Positions 6,650 to 12,738 of a DNA stretch of 12,738 nucleotides are shown piece by piece. The stretch lies in the NCBI GenBank assembly GCA_964626385.1, contig CAZVEO010000073.1, forward strand, positions 1-12,738, given 5' to 3'. The stretch comes from Scybalousia_A sp964626385. Its GTDB lineage: Bacteria; Bacteroidota; Bacteroidia; Bacteroidales; P3. Every line of letters starts with the position of its first letter. The first letter of the stretch is position 1. The notes under the pieces were generated by a model. The model searched no databases, was not told the DNA's origin, and saw nothing but the letters and a program-made list of their open reading frames with translations. The position numbers and the translations under genes were made by a program.

Positions 6650-7489
6650 TTATTGTAGTTGCAAAAGCATTAAAGCCCAGTCTTCCTTTTCTGTCGTCTT
6701 AATTAGCTTGTAACCAAAGGAAGAGGTAAAATTCGTCATTTCTTTAACATCCTCTTGATAAAAACCGCTTAAAATCAAAAGACCTCCTTTATTTATATGC
6801 TTGTTATAAAGAAGTAGGTTTTCTTTTAGGATATTGAGATTTATATTTGCTATAAAAATATCAAAATGTTTTTCTTCGCTTATAACTTCTGCTCCGCCCT
6901 GTTTAATGGTCATTTTTACATTATTTGCCAAAGCGTTGTCCATAGTGTTCTGAAAAGCCCAAGAATCTATATCAATTGCTTCCACATAATCGGCTCCCAT
7001 TTTCTTAGCAAGTATTCCCAAAACACCTGTGCCACACCCCAAATCCATAACATATTTGCCTTTGATGTTCATAGATAATAGCAAATCTATTATCATATAG
7101 GTAGTTGGGTGAGTGGCGGTACCAAAACTCTGACGAGGATTAATAATAATATCATATAAAGTGTTTTCTTTTGGTTGAGTACTTTTGCGAATAAGACATC
7201 TATTATCAAATCTCACACTCGGAGAATTTTCTTCCCATAAAGCGTTCCAATTTTTATCTTCTATCAAACAAGAAAAATATTTTATTTTGTCTTTGTTGTC
7301 AAAATCAGATGTGGCTATAATTTTAGGTATTAAGGACTCTTTGAAATCTTTTTGCGGAGCATAGGCTTCAAAACCTTTCTCATTATCCACAAAACTATCA
7401 AAACCTACTTCCAAAAGAGCCTCTTTAAACAACTCAATTTTCCACTCTGCTTCTTTATATATGAAAAAAGAAACCTGTATGTAATTCAT
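6650..7489 (-). CDS. prmA: ribosomal protein L11 methyltransferase PrmA
   Basis: S-adenosylmethionine-dependent enzyme that methylates ribosomal protein uL11; cytoplasmic. The 279 residues match the family length. Residues 1 to ~60 form the L11-recognition ferredoxin-like domain. A linker with NWNALWEENSPSVRF (80-94) follows, then the catalytic Rossmann fold: the pre-motif SFGTATHPTT (121-130), SAM motif I VMDLGCGTGVLGI (147-159), the acidic AIDID (171-175), and FDIFIANINLNIL (209-221) in the position of the post-I/NPP-like motif. The pre-motif usually reads FGTGxHxTT, so Gly to Ala at residue 125 is a small deviation. The gene follows tpiA in the same direction, with a terminator between them and only 19 bases from the hairpin to the start codon. 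No separate promoter was found there, so low-level read-through or a promoter inside tpiA is likely. It converges with rimM, 43 bases apart. Confidence 0.93.
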   Translation of the reverse strand: MNYIQVSFFIYKEAEWKIELFKEALLEVGFDSFVDNEKGFEAYAPQKDFKESLIPKIIATSDFDNKDKIKYFSCLIEDKNWNALWEENSPSVRFDNRCLIRKSTQPKENTLYDIIINPRQSFGTATHPTTYMIIDLLLSMNIKGKYVMDLGCGTGVLGILAKKMGADYVEAIDIDSWAFQNTMDNALANNVKMTIKQGGAEVISEEKHFDIFIANINLNILKENLLLYNKHINKGGLLILSGFYQEDVKEMTNFTSSFGYKLIKTTEKEDWALMLLQLQ

Positions 7490-7500
7490 TTAATAAAAAA

Positions 7501-7547
7501 AATAAAAATCACTTCTTGCTTTATTTTTTTTACAAAGCAAAAAGTGA
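7501..7547 (-). terminator. intrinsic terminator after tpiA
   Basis: A 14-bp stem with one mismatch (7509-7522 with 7534-7547) closes an 11-base loop. On the minus strand it is followed by a T-rich tract (complement of 7490-7508). It starts 14 bases after the tpiA stop codon and ends just before the prmA start. The plus-strand side has no T-run of note. Confidence 0.75.
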
Positions 7548-7560
7548 ATAAATAAAATAT

Positions 7561-8319
7561 TTAAAAACTGCAAGCAATTTCAATAAAGTCCTTTGCTTTT
7601 AAGGAGGCTCCACCTATAAGACCTCCGTCCACGTCTTTCATTGAAAACAACTCAGAAGCATTTTTGGGATTACAACTACCTCCGTAAAGAATAGAAACCT
7701 CTTGAGCCACATCGTCATTATATTTTTCCACTATAAGTCCACGAATAAAAGCATGAATTTCTTGTGCTTGCTCTTTTGTTGCTGTTTTGCCTGTTCCTAT
7801 TGCCCAAACCGGTTCGTAGGCAATGATACACCTTTGCATATCCTCTGCTTTAAGATGGAATATACCTTCTTCTACTTGTTTGCGTATTATCTCAAAATGT
7901 TTGTCGGCTTCTCTTTCTTCCAAACTCTCTCCAACACAGATTATGGGAGTAATGTCCTCTTTCAATAACAAATCTATTTTTTGAGCAATATCTTGATTGG
8001 TCTCAAAAAAATATTTTCTTCTTTCACTATGGCCTACTATACAATAATCTACTGCCATACTTTTAAGCATAGAGGCAGAAATTTCTCCCGTATAGGCTCC
8101 ATTGTCAAATTTGGCAACATTTTGTGCACCTACAAAAAAGTTTGCATCCTCACTTACATCGCTAACCAACTCCAAAAAAGGAAAAGGAGGACAAACTATA
8201 ATATCTACATCTGTAGTATCATATTGCCTAAGTGTCTCTTCTATAGAATTTATAAGGTCATCTGCTTCGGCAAAGTTTTTATTCATTTTCCAATTGCCTG
8301 CAACTATATTTCTTCTCAT
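7561..8319 (-). CDS. tpiA: triosephosphate isomerase
   Basis: Glycolytic and gluconeogenic enzyme interconverting dihydroxyacetone phosphate and glyceraldehyde 3-phosphate; a cytoplasmic TIM-barrel dimer. The 252 residues are of standard length. All catalytic residues are present: Asn9 and Lys11 in GNWKMN, His97 in IVGHSERR, Glu169 in the signature AYEPVWAIGTG (167-177). The phosphate-binding loops YGGS (212-215) and LIGGASL (234-240) are also intact. The start codon is the only one that gives the canonical N-terminus, and an AGAGAGAGAG stretch lies just upstream on the coding strand. It is transcribed divergently from rnfA, with a 189-base gap holding both promoters, and has its own terminator. 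Confidence 0.97.
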   Translation of the reverse strand: MRRNIVAGNWKMNKNFAEADDLINSIEETLRQYDTTDVDIIVCPPFPFLELVSDVSEDANFFVGAQNVAKFDNGAYTGEISASMLKSMAVDYCIVGHSERRKYFFETNQDIAQKIDLLLKEDITPIICVGESLEEREADKHFEIIRKQVEEGIFHLKAEDMQRCIIAYEPVWAIGTGKTATKEQAQEIHAFIRGLIVEKYNDDVAQEVSILYGGSCNPKNASELFSMKDVDGGLIGGASLKAKDFIEIACSF

Positions 8320-8366
8320 TACTCTCTCTCTTTTTTATTATACATTATGTTAACAATCTTATTTTG

Positions 8367-8374
8367 CAAAGGTA
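8367..8374 (-). promoter_or_regulatory. probable -7 element of tpiA
   Basis: On the minus strand the sequence reads TACCTTTG, a TAnnTTTG match 48 bases before the tpiA start codon. No TTG lies at the expected 19-21 base distance, so the -33 element is weak or absent. It is the best candidate in the 189-base divergent gap. Confidence 0.5.
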
Positions 8375-8478
8375 TGTTAAAATACTCAAAACTTAAAATT
8401 TTCTTCTTAGAAATATACAACAAAATTTATTTTCAATAAAAAAAGCAAAAATATAAATACAAGTTGATTTTATTTTAC

Positions 8479-8486
8479 TAACTTTG
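8479..8486 (+). promoter_or_regulatory. probable -7 element of rnfA
   Basis: TAACTTTG matches the consensus exactly and lies 22 bases before the rnfA start codon, giving a leader of roughly 15 bases. The only nearby TTG (8464-8466) is 12 bases upstream, too close for a standard -33 element. Confidence 0.55.
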
Positions 8487-8508
8487 CAACCTAAAAATAT
8501 ATGAAATT

Positions 8509-9087
8509 ATGGAGTATTTAAAGATTTTTATTTTTGCAGTTTTTGTAAGCAATGTAATTTTAAGTCAATTTCTGGGTATTTGTCCTTTTTTGGGAGTTTC
8601 CAATAAGGTAAGTACAGCAACAGGTATGGGGTTAGCTGTTGTTTTTGTTATGACCTTGGCTACTTTGGTTACTTATCCTATACAATATTATCTCCTTGTA
8701 CCATTAAAATTAGAGTTTTTGCAAACCATAATGTTTATTCTTGTTATTGCCGCTTTGGTGCAAATGGTAGAAATAGTACTCAAAAAAATATCTCCTGCTT
8801 TATATCAATCTTTGGGAGTCTTTCTTCCGCTTATTACTACCAACTGTGCAGTGTTAGGTATTGCAATAGTTGTTATTCAAAAAGAGTTTGCCCTTTTGCC
8901 CGGCTTGATGTATAGTTTTTCAATGGCTATAGGTTTTACTCTTGCACTAATAATTTTTGCGGGAATAAGGGAACATTTGGATTTAATGGATATGCCAAAG
9001 GGAATGAAGGGAGCGCCCATATCTCTTATTTCTGCCGGTATTCTTGCAATGGCTTTTATGGGCTTTGCAGGATTAGTTAAATTGTAA
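8509..9087 (+). CDS. rnfA: Rnf electron transport complex subunit A
   Basis: Inner-membrane subunit of the Rnf complex, which couples ferredoxin:NAD+ electron transfer to Na+ or H+ export. The 192 residues form six membrane helices. Both hallmark cysteines are present: Cys25 in FLGICPFLGVS and Cys113 in TTNCAVLG; in Rnf/NQR structures the matching residues of RnfA/NqrE and RnfE/NqrD hold an iron-sulfur centre inside the membrane. The segments GMGLAVVFVMTLA and the end FMGFAGLVKL match RnfA rather than NqrE, which favours TFLAVS-like and different ends. Odd: the other rnf genes (B, C, D, G, E), normally adjacent, are not here. It has its own promoter-like element and terminators, so it stands alone in this window; the remaining subunits must be elsewhere. 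Confidence 0.92.
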   Translation: MEYLKIFIFAVFVSNVILSQFLGICPFLGVSNKVSTATGMGLAVVFVMTLATLVTYPIQYYLLVPLKLEFLQTIMFILVIAALVQMVEIVLKKISPALYQSLGVFLPLITTNCAVLGIAIVVIQKEFALLPGLMYSFSMAIGFTLALIIFAGIREHLDLMDMPKGMKGAPISLISAGILAMAFMGFAGLVKL

Positions 9088-9129
9088 AGAAAACGTTTTT
9101 TTTAGTTTCATTTTTATATTTAATAAAGG

Positions 9130-9158
9130 AAACATCTCTCTTTGGAGGTGTTTTTTTT
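9130..9158 (+). terminator. intrinsic terminator after rnfA
   Basis: A 9-bp stem with one G-T(U) pair (9130-9138 AAACATCTC with 9145-9153 GAGGTGTTT) closes a 6-base loop and runs into eight T (9151-9158). It lies 43 bases after the rnfA stop codon. Confidence 0.8.
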
Positions 9159-9224
9159 GTTTTATATTTTATAAGTAAAAAAGCAAAAAAATAATGAAAT
9201 AAACTCTGATAAAAAACACTAATC

Positions 9225-9266
9225 AAAAGACAAACATTGAATAATCTTTCAATGTTTGTCTTTTTT
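9225..9266 (+). terminator. second, perfect terminator-like hairpin
   Basis: A perfect 17-bp stem (9225-9241 with 9248-9264) closes a 6-base loop and runs into six T (9261-9266). It lies 67 bases past the rnfA terminator with no gene or clear promoter in between. It may be a tandem back-up terminator, or the end of an unrecognised small RNA. Confidence 0.7.
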
Positions 9267-9404
9267 ACATTATTTTATCTATAATCTTAAATTCTTTGTT
9301 TTTTTTATCGTGAAGTTTGTTTTAACTTGTCTAAACTATAATCATTACAATAAATTTTTGTTGGTAAAATAAAAATATTTGTGTTTTTTATAACATATAA
9401 AACA

Positions 9405-9431
9405 TTGTTTGCAATTATTTTTATAATTTTG
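9405..9431 (+). promoter_or_regulatory. probable promoter of the dksA-like/lspA operon
   Basis: TAATTTTG at 9424-9431 fits the -7 consensus 30 bases before the start codon. A TTG at 9405-9407 is 16 bases upstream, somewhat short for the usual 19-21, so the -33 element is less certain. Confidence 0.5.
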
Positions 9432-9461
9432 CATCATTAAATTTGTAGAAAGACTTAAGAA

Positions 9462-9848
9462 ATGAATGAGAAAACAAGATACTCAGATGAAGAATTGCAA
9501 GCGTTTAAAGAGTTAATAATCTCTAAATTGGAAGTAGCAAAGGCTAATTTGGAAGAATTAAAGGCGGAGGCTTTTCATACAAATACAAATGGTACAGATG
9601 ACACTTCTCCGGTGTTTAAGGCTATGGAAGAAGAGAGTACCAATGTGCAACTAAAAGAAGAGAATGCCCGTTTGGCTCTACGTCAACAAAAATACATAAA
9701 GGATTTAGAAGCAGCGCTTGTAAGAATTGAAAACAAAACATACGGAATATGCAGAGTAACAGGCAAACTCATACCAAAGGAAAGATTAAAACTTGTTCCT
9801 CATGCAACTTTGAGTATAGAGGCTAAAATGCAACAAAACAAAAGATAG
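9462..9848 (+). CDS. TraR/DksA-family protein with degenerate zinc finger
   Basis: Probable transcription factor that acts through the RNA polymerase secondary channel, by homology to DksA/TraR. The 128 residues comprise a helical coiled-coil arm (about 8-35 and 52-92) with an acidic tip region NGTDDTSPVF (43-52), then the C-terminal globular segment YGICRVTGKLIPKERLKLVPHA (94-115), which follows the DksA pattern YGxCxxCGxxIxxxRLxxxP. Only the first zinc-ligand position is Cys (Cys97); the other three ligand positions hold Thr100, Ser118 and Ala121, so the classical C4 site is lost. I recall this form as common in Bacteroidota, often next to lspA as here. It is the first gene of an apparent operon with lspA (53-base gap) and the CNNM-type gene. 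Whether it responds to ppGpp cannot be read from the sequence. Confidence 0.85.
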   Translation: MNEKTRYSDEELQAFKELIISKLEVAKANLEELKAEAFHTNTNGTDDTSPVFKAMEEESTNVQLKEENARLALRQQKYIKDLEAALVRIENKTYGICRVTGKLIPKERLKLVPHATLSIEAKMQQNKR

Positions 9849-9856
9849 CAAATAAT

Positions 9857-9886
9857 ACTCTTAGTAGCATATAAAAAGAGTTTTTT
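9857..9886 (+). terminator. weak hairpin with T-run between the dksA-like gene and lspA
   Basis: ACTCTT (9857-9862) pairs with AAGAGT (9876-9881) over a 13-base loop, followed by six T (9881-9886). With only six base pairs it would at most attenuate read-through into lspA. Confidence 0.3.
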
Positions 9887-9901
9887 ATAGAGTTGTTTTT
9901 A

Positions 9902-10528
9902 ATGAAAGATTTAAAAAGACCCTTGCTTCTTATTATTCTAATTTTGATTATAGACCAAACAATAAAAATCTATATCAAAACTCATTTTGCTATTGGAGAT
10001 GATATAAAGGTTTTTGGCTTGGATTGGTTTAGACTTCATTTTTTGGAAAATAAGGGTATGGCATTCGGAGTAAATTTTGGAGATAGATTAGGAAAGATTC
10101 TGCTAACCTTTCTGCGTATAATACTTTCCATAATAATTTTTGCCTATATGTGTAGGTTAATAAAGAAAGGAGAAAGAAAAATTATAATATACTCCTTTGC
10201 TCTTATTTTTGCTGGTGCAGTAGGTAATATTATTGATTCCGTATTTTATGGGGTTATATTCAATGAAAGCACTGTATTTGCTCCTGCTACGTTGTTTGCA
10301 AAAGATGGGTATGCTCCGTTGTTTTATGGTAGGGTTGTTGATATGTTTTATTTCCCATTGATAGACACCACATGGCCTGAGTGGATGCCAATATGGGGTG
10401 GAGAAAATTTTAGATTTTTCAATGCTATATTCAACTTTGCGGATACGAGCATAACCATAGGGGTCTTTATGCTTTTTATTTCCATAATATTTCCTAAAAT
10501 CAATTCATCAAAAATAAAATCCGAATAA
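9902..10528 (+). CDS. lspA: lipoprotein signal peptidase (signal peptidase II)
   Basis: Inner-membrane aspartyl peptidase that removes signal peptides from prolipoproteins after lipidation of the +1 Cys. From the ATG at 9902 it has 208 residues with four membrane helices. Family motifs: LIIDQTIKIYI (Asp18), LENKGMAFG (Asn50), GAVGNIIDSVFYG with catalytic Asp112, GRVVDMFYFP, and FNFADTSITIG with catalytic Asp181. About 40 residues between the catalytic Asp motifs (114-170, including TWPEWMPIWGGENF) exceed the E. coli form; I know this insertion as normal in Bacteroidota LspA. I prefer this ATG over an in-frame TTG three codons upstream. The next gene starts 10 bases after the stop, so the two are probably co-transcribed. 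A substrate candidate is the lipoprotein encoded at 3776-5386. Confidence 0.95.
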   Translation: MKDLKRPLLLIILILIIDQTIKIYIKTHFAIGDDIKVFGLDWFRLHFLENKGMAFGVNFGDRLGKILLTFLRIILSIIIFAYMCRLIKKGERKIIIYSFALIFAGAVGNIIDSVFYGVIFNESTVFAPATLFAKDGYAPLFYGRVVDMFYFPLIDTTWPEWMPIWGGENFRFFNAIFNFADTSITIGVFMLFISIIFPKINSSKIKSE

Positions 10529-10538
10529 TCTCTACACT

Positions 10539-11816
10539 ATGGAAATAATCATAATTTTGTTTTTCATTTTGCTCAATGGCTTTTTTTCTATGTCTGAGAT
10601 TGCTGTTGTTTCTTCAAGAAAAAGCAAGTTAGACTCTTCTTTAAAGGAAGGAAACAAAAATGCTGAAACAATACTTAAAATAAAAGACAATCCAGATAAC
10701 TTCTTATCTACCATACAAATAGCAATAACAACAATAGGACTAATAATAGGTTTGTATACGGGAGAACAGTATGTAGGAAGATTGGCTGAATTGTTGAAAA
10801 GTTTGAATATGGAGGCCACCTACGCTGCTATAATAGCAAGAGTTGTTATTGTTGTTGTGGAAACCTTTGTAATGTTGATATTAGGCGAACTTGTACCCAA
10901 GCGTATAGGAATGACCAACCCGGAAAGAGTTGCCTCGTTTATAGTTAGACCTTTGTCTTTCTTGTCAAAACTTGCCTTTCCTTTCGTTTGGTTATTAAGC
11001 AAAACTACTAATGTAATTTATTCTCTTTTAGGATATAAACCAAAGGACAGCGAAAACGCTACCGAGGAGGAAATAAGGTCAATAATAAAAGATAGTGCTT
11101 CGGCAGGAGAAATAGATGATAAAGAACAAAAAATAGTAAATCGTGTCTTTGATTTGGATGATAGAGGAATTGTTTCTTTGATGACACCGCGTGCGGATTT
11201 GGAATGGTTTGAAAAAAACGATACAGTATATTCCATAATGCAAAAACTTTCACATGGCGTGCATTATATATATCCTGTTGTGGACAAAAGTTTAGACAAT
11301 ATTGTAGGAGTTGTTTATATAAAGGATATTATAAGGGAATTTGACAATAGTGAATTGGTTTTGTCTTCTTTGATGAGAGAGCCTAATTTTTTACATGAAA
11401 GTATTGGTGTATATGATGTTTTGGAAACATTCAAAAAAACAAAAATACATTATGCCTTCATAATAGATGAGTTTGGAATAGTGCAAGGAATGGTTACAAT
11501 GAATGATATTTTAGAGGCTTTGGTTGATAACTCTTCTGATTTGCAAGAAGCCGATGAAAATCCGGACTTTGTCAAACAAAGCGATGGCTCTTTTCTTGTA
11601 GATGGACAATACTCTTTCTATGATTTTCTTTCTCATTTCAATATGAAAGAAAAATTTTCAGAGTATGATTATGATACACTTAGCGGACTTATCTTGTCCC
11701 AAACAGGTAAACTTCCAAAAGTCAATGACGAAATTAAATGGGAAAACTTTACTATTAGAATTTTGAAGATGGAAGGTGTAAGAATAGATAAGGTCTTAGT
11801 AATTGAAAATAAGTGA
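10539..11816 (+). CDS. CNNM/CorC-type membrane protein with CBS domains (hemolysin family)
   Basis: Integral membrane protein of the CNNM/CorC family, whose studied members export Mg2+ (or related divalent cations); the name 'hemolysin' is historical. Of 425 residues, 1 to ~165 form the DUF21/CNNM membrane domain: LNGFFSMSEIAVVSSRKSKL (12-31), TIQIAITTIGLIIGLYTGE (58-76), LILGELVPKRIG (113-124). A linker (EEEIRSIIKDSASAGEIDD) leads to a CBS pair at about 205-330, starting after MTPRAD (215-220) and containing YPVVD and IIDEFGIVQGMVTMNDILEA; such pairs bind ATP-Mg. The C-terminal CorC_HlyC domain is at about 342-425 (DGSFLVDGQYSFYDF, YDTLSGLI, RILKMEGVRIDKV). It follows lspA by 10 bases. GldE of the gliding group is a relative, but the N-terminus here is of the general CNNM type and no gld genes are near. 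The transported ion is not determined. Confidence 0.88.
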   Translation: MEIIIILFFILLNGFFSMSEIAVVSSRKSKLDSSLKEGNKNAETILKIKDNPDNFLSTIQIAITTIGLIIGLYTGEQYVGRLAELLKSLNMEATYAAIIARVVIVVVETFVMLILGELVPKRIGMTNPERVASFIVRPLSFLSKLAFPFVWLLSKTTNVIYSLLGYKPKDSENATEEEIRSIIKDSASAGEIDDKEQKIVNRVFDLDDRGIVSLMTPRADLEWFEKNDTVYSIMQKLSHGVHYIYPVVDKSLDNIVGVVYIKDIIREFDNSELVLSSLMREPNFLHESIGVYDVLETFKKTKIHYAFIIDEFGIVQGMVTMNDILEALVDNSSDLQEADENPDFVKQSDGSFLVDGQYSFYDFLSHFNMKEKFSEYDYDTLSGLILSQTGKLPKVNDEIKWENFTIRILKMEGVRIDKVLVIENK

Positions 11817-11854
11817 TTAAGATAACTTATAGACAAAAAAAAGATAAATTATTA

Positions 11855-11884
11855 TTGTATTTCTAAAATAAGGTTGTAAATTTG
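11855..11884 (+). promoter_or_regulatory. promoter of the ExbB-like gene
   Basis: TTG at 11855-11857 is followed after 19 bases by TAAATTTG at 11877-11884, a full consensus match. Transcription should begin near 11891, with an A-rich leader of about 55 bases. No clear terminator of the upstream gene is visible in this 129-base gap. Confidence 0.78.
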
Positions 11885-11945
11885 CACATTGCATAGTATT
11901 TAATGAAATAAAAGAATAAAATAATTAAAACAATTCAAAAAAGTC

Positions 11946-12738
11946 ATGAAAAAAGTATTTGCTTGTTTGTCAATGGTATTTTTATTGACACTATTTGTAA
12001 ACGTTGCGTATGCACAAGACAAAAATGCGACAACATCAGAAACAACTGCTTCTGAGACTACAGTTTCTCAAACAACTGCTACCGCAGAAACTCCTGCTGT
12101 AGAAGAGACGACTGCTTCAGATAAGCAATCTTTCCATCAAGTTCTTAAAACTAAGTATATAGAAGGTGGTGTTGGTTGGATGACACCTATTCTTATCTGT
12201 TTGATACTTGGTATAGGCTTGGTTATAGAGAGAATTATTTATTTGAATCTTGCTACTACAAATGCAGACAAACTTCTTAAAAAGATAGAGGACAATATCG
12301 TTGCTGGCAATTACGATGCTGCAAAAGAAGTGTGCAAAGACACAAGAGGTCCTGTTGCTTCTATATTCTTCCAAGGTTTGGACAGAGTAGACAATGGCTT
12401 AGAAGATGTAGAAAAAGCGATTACCTCTTATGGTGGTGTTCAAATGGCAAGATTGGAAAGCAATATGGTTTGGATATCTTTGTTTATTGCTATTGCTCCG
12501 TCTTTAGGTTTCTTGGGTACTGTTGTTGGTATGGTACAAGCATTTGACGATATAGAGAAAGCAGGTGATATTTCTCCAACTGTCGTTGCTGGCGGTATGA
12601 AAGTGGCATTGATTACAACTGTCTTCGGTCTTATCGTTGCATTGATACTTCAAGTTTGTTATAACTATTTAATGTCAAAAATAGAAAGTTTGGTTTCTAC
12701 AATGGAAGATGCTTCTATATCATTTATGGACATCTTGG
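11946..12738 (+). CDS. exbB: MotA/TolQ/ExbB proton-channel family protein (3' end outside the window)
   Basis: Inner-membrane proton-channel subunit; with ExbD-type partners it would power TonB and so outer-membrane nutrient uptake. The frame is open from ATG 11946 to the right edge (264 codons), close to the usual ~270 for Bacteroidota, so only a short end is missing. It starts with a signal-peptide-like segment (MKKVFACLSMVF to VAYA, probable cut after Ala23), then a Thr/Ser/Glu/Ala-rich linker (24-60) with ETTASETT and QTTATAET. Helix 1 is at about 78-100 (WMTPILICLILGIGLVIER), a cytoplasmic part at 101-172 includes LEDVEKAITSYGGVQMARLE, helix 2 carries APSLGFLGTVVGMVQAF (184-200), and helix 3 PTVVAGGMKVALITTVFGLI (211-230) includes the channel-lining Thr pair. 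ExbB rather than TolQ or MotA is inferred from the signal peptide and linker, which are usual in Bacteroidota ExbB; exbD would be expected next. Confidence 0.88.
   Translation, partial: MKKVFACLSMVFLLTLFVNVAYAQDKNATTSETTASETTVSQTTATAETPAVEETTASDKQSFHQVLKTKYIEGGVGWMTPILICLILGIGLVIERIIYLNLATTNADKLLKKIEDNIVAGNYDAAKEVCKDTRGPVASIFFQGLDRVDNGLEDVEKAITSYGGVQMARLESNMVWISLFIAIAPSLGFLGTVVGMVQAFDDIEKAGDISPTVVAGGMKVALITTVFGLIVALILQVCYNYLMSKIESLVSTMEDASISFMDIL

Larger units (their letters stand above)
9088..9461. other. 374-base non-coding region between rnfA and the dksA-like gene
   Basis: It contains the rnfA terminator (9130-9158), a second strong hairpin (9225-9266) and a promoter-like element before the dksA-like gene (9405-9431). 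The stretch 9267-9400 is plain AT-rich DNA in which I see no gene, repeat or hairpin. Confidence 0.6.

Noticed and set aside
7981..8439. Plus-strand open frame of 152 codons across tpiA and the divergent gap
   Set aside because: It is the antisense shadow of tpiA, whose catalytic residues are all intact; the protein has no recognisable motif.
8460..8486. Complete -33/-7 promoter for rnfA using TTG at 8464
   Set aside because: The spacing is 12 bases, far below the 19-21 of the consensus, so only the -7 element is reported.
9893..9901. TTG start codon that would add three residues to LspA
   Set aside because: An ATG nine bases later gives the usual short N-terminus before the first helix; no ribosome binding site favours the TTG.
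10539..11816. Assignment as gliding protein GldE
   Set aside because: The domain order fits GldE as well, but the N-terminus is of the general CNNM type and no other gld gene is in the window.
11817..11850. Terminator after the CNNM-type gene
   Set aside because: ATAAGT/ACTTAT forms a 6-bp stem, but A-runs follow it instead of T-runs.

Overview
The window reads as chromosomal DNA of an anaerobic Bacteroidota, most likely order Bacteroidales. The signs are a low GC content (roughly one third by eye), the C-terminal sorting domain of a type IX secretion substrate at the left edge, promoters of the Bacteroidota type (TTG, 19-20 bases, TAnnTTTG), A-rich leaders with almost no Shine-Dalgarno sequences, a bS16 protein with a long tail, a TraR/DksA protein with a degenerate zinc finger, and an RnfA subunit. 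Nearly everything is housekeeping. No phage, transposase, CRISPR, tRNA or rRNA gene was seen.

Layout. 1-479: 3' end of a secreted or surface protein with a T9SS sorting domain, converging on a proton-coupled peptide transporter (588-2129, minus), with a strong minus-strand terminator between them. 2130-2862: a 733-base non-coding stretch holding the transporter promoter, an orphan consensus promoter, three copies of a ~27-base motif, a perfect 17-bp hairpin and short direct repeats. 2863-5386: a two-gene unit for an LD-carboxypeptidase (peptidoglycan recycling) and an outer-surface type Ig-like lipoprotein. 5469-6606: rpsP and rimM, a ribosomal protein and a 30S maturation factor, separated by an intrinsic terminator. 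6650-8319, minus strand: tpiA then prmA, also with a terminator between them. 8509-9087: an isolated rnfA. 9088-9461: two terminator hairpins and the dksA-like promoter. 9462-11816: dksA-like gene, lspA and a CNNM/CorC-type membrane protein in one direction. 11946 to the right edge: an ExbB/TolQ-type proton-channel subunit that runs out of the window within its last few codons.

Themes. Several genes serve the envelope: LspA matures lipoproteins such as the Ig-like one, LD-carboxypeptidase trims peptidoglycan peptides, the peptide transporter imports di/tripeptides as carbon and nitrogen source, and ExbB would energise TonB-dependent outer-membrane uptake. RimM, S16 and PrmA serve the ribosome. 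Intrinsic terminators between likely co-directional partners (rpsP/rimM, tpiA/prmA) suggest that the downstream gene is expressed at a lower level by read-through. The part least explained by known genes is 2424-2750, where a clean promoter, inverted motif copies and a long hairpin look like a small RNA, a structured leader or a MITE-like element.
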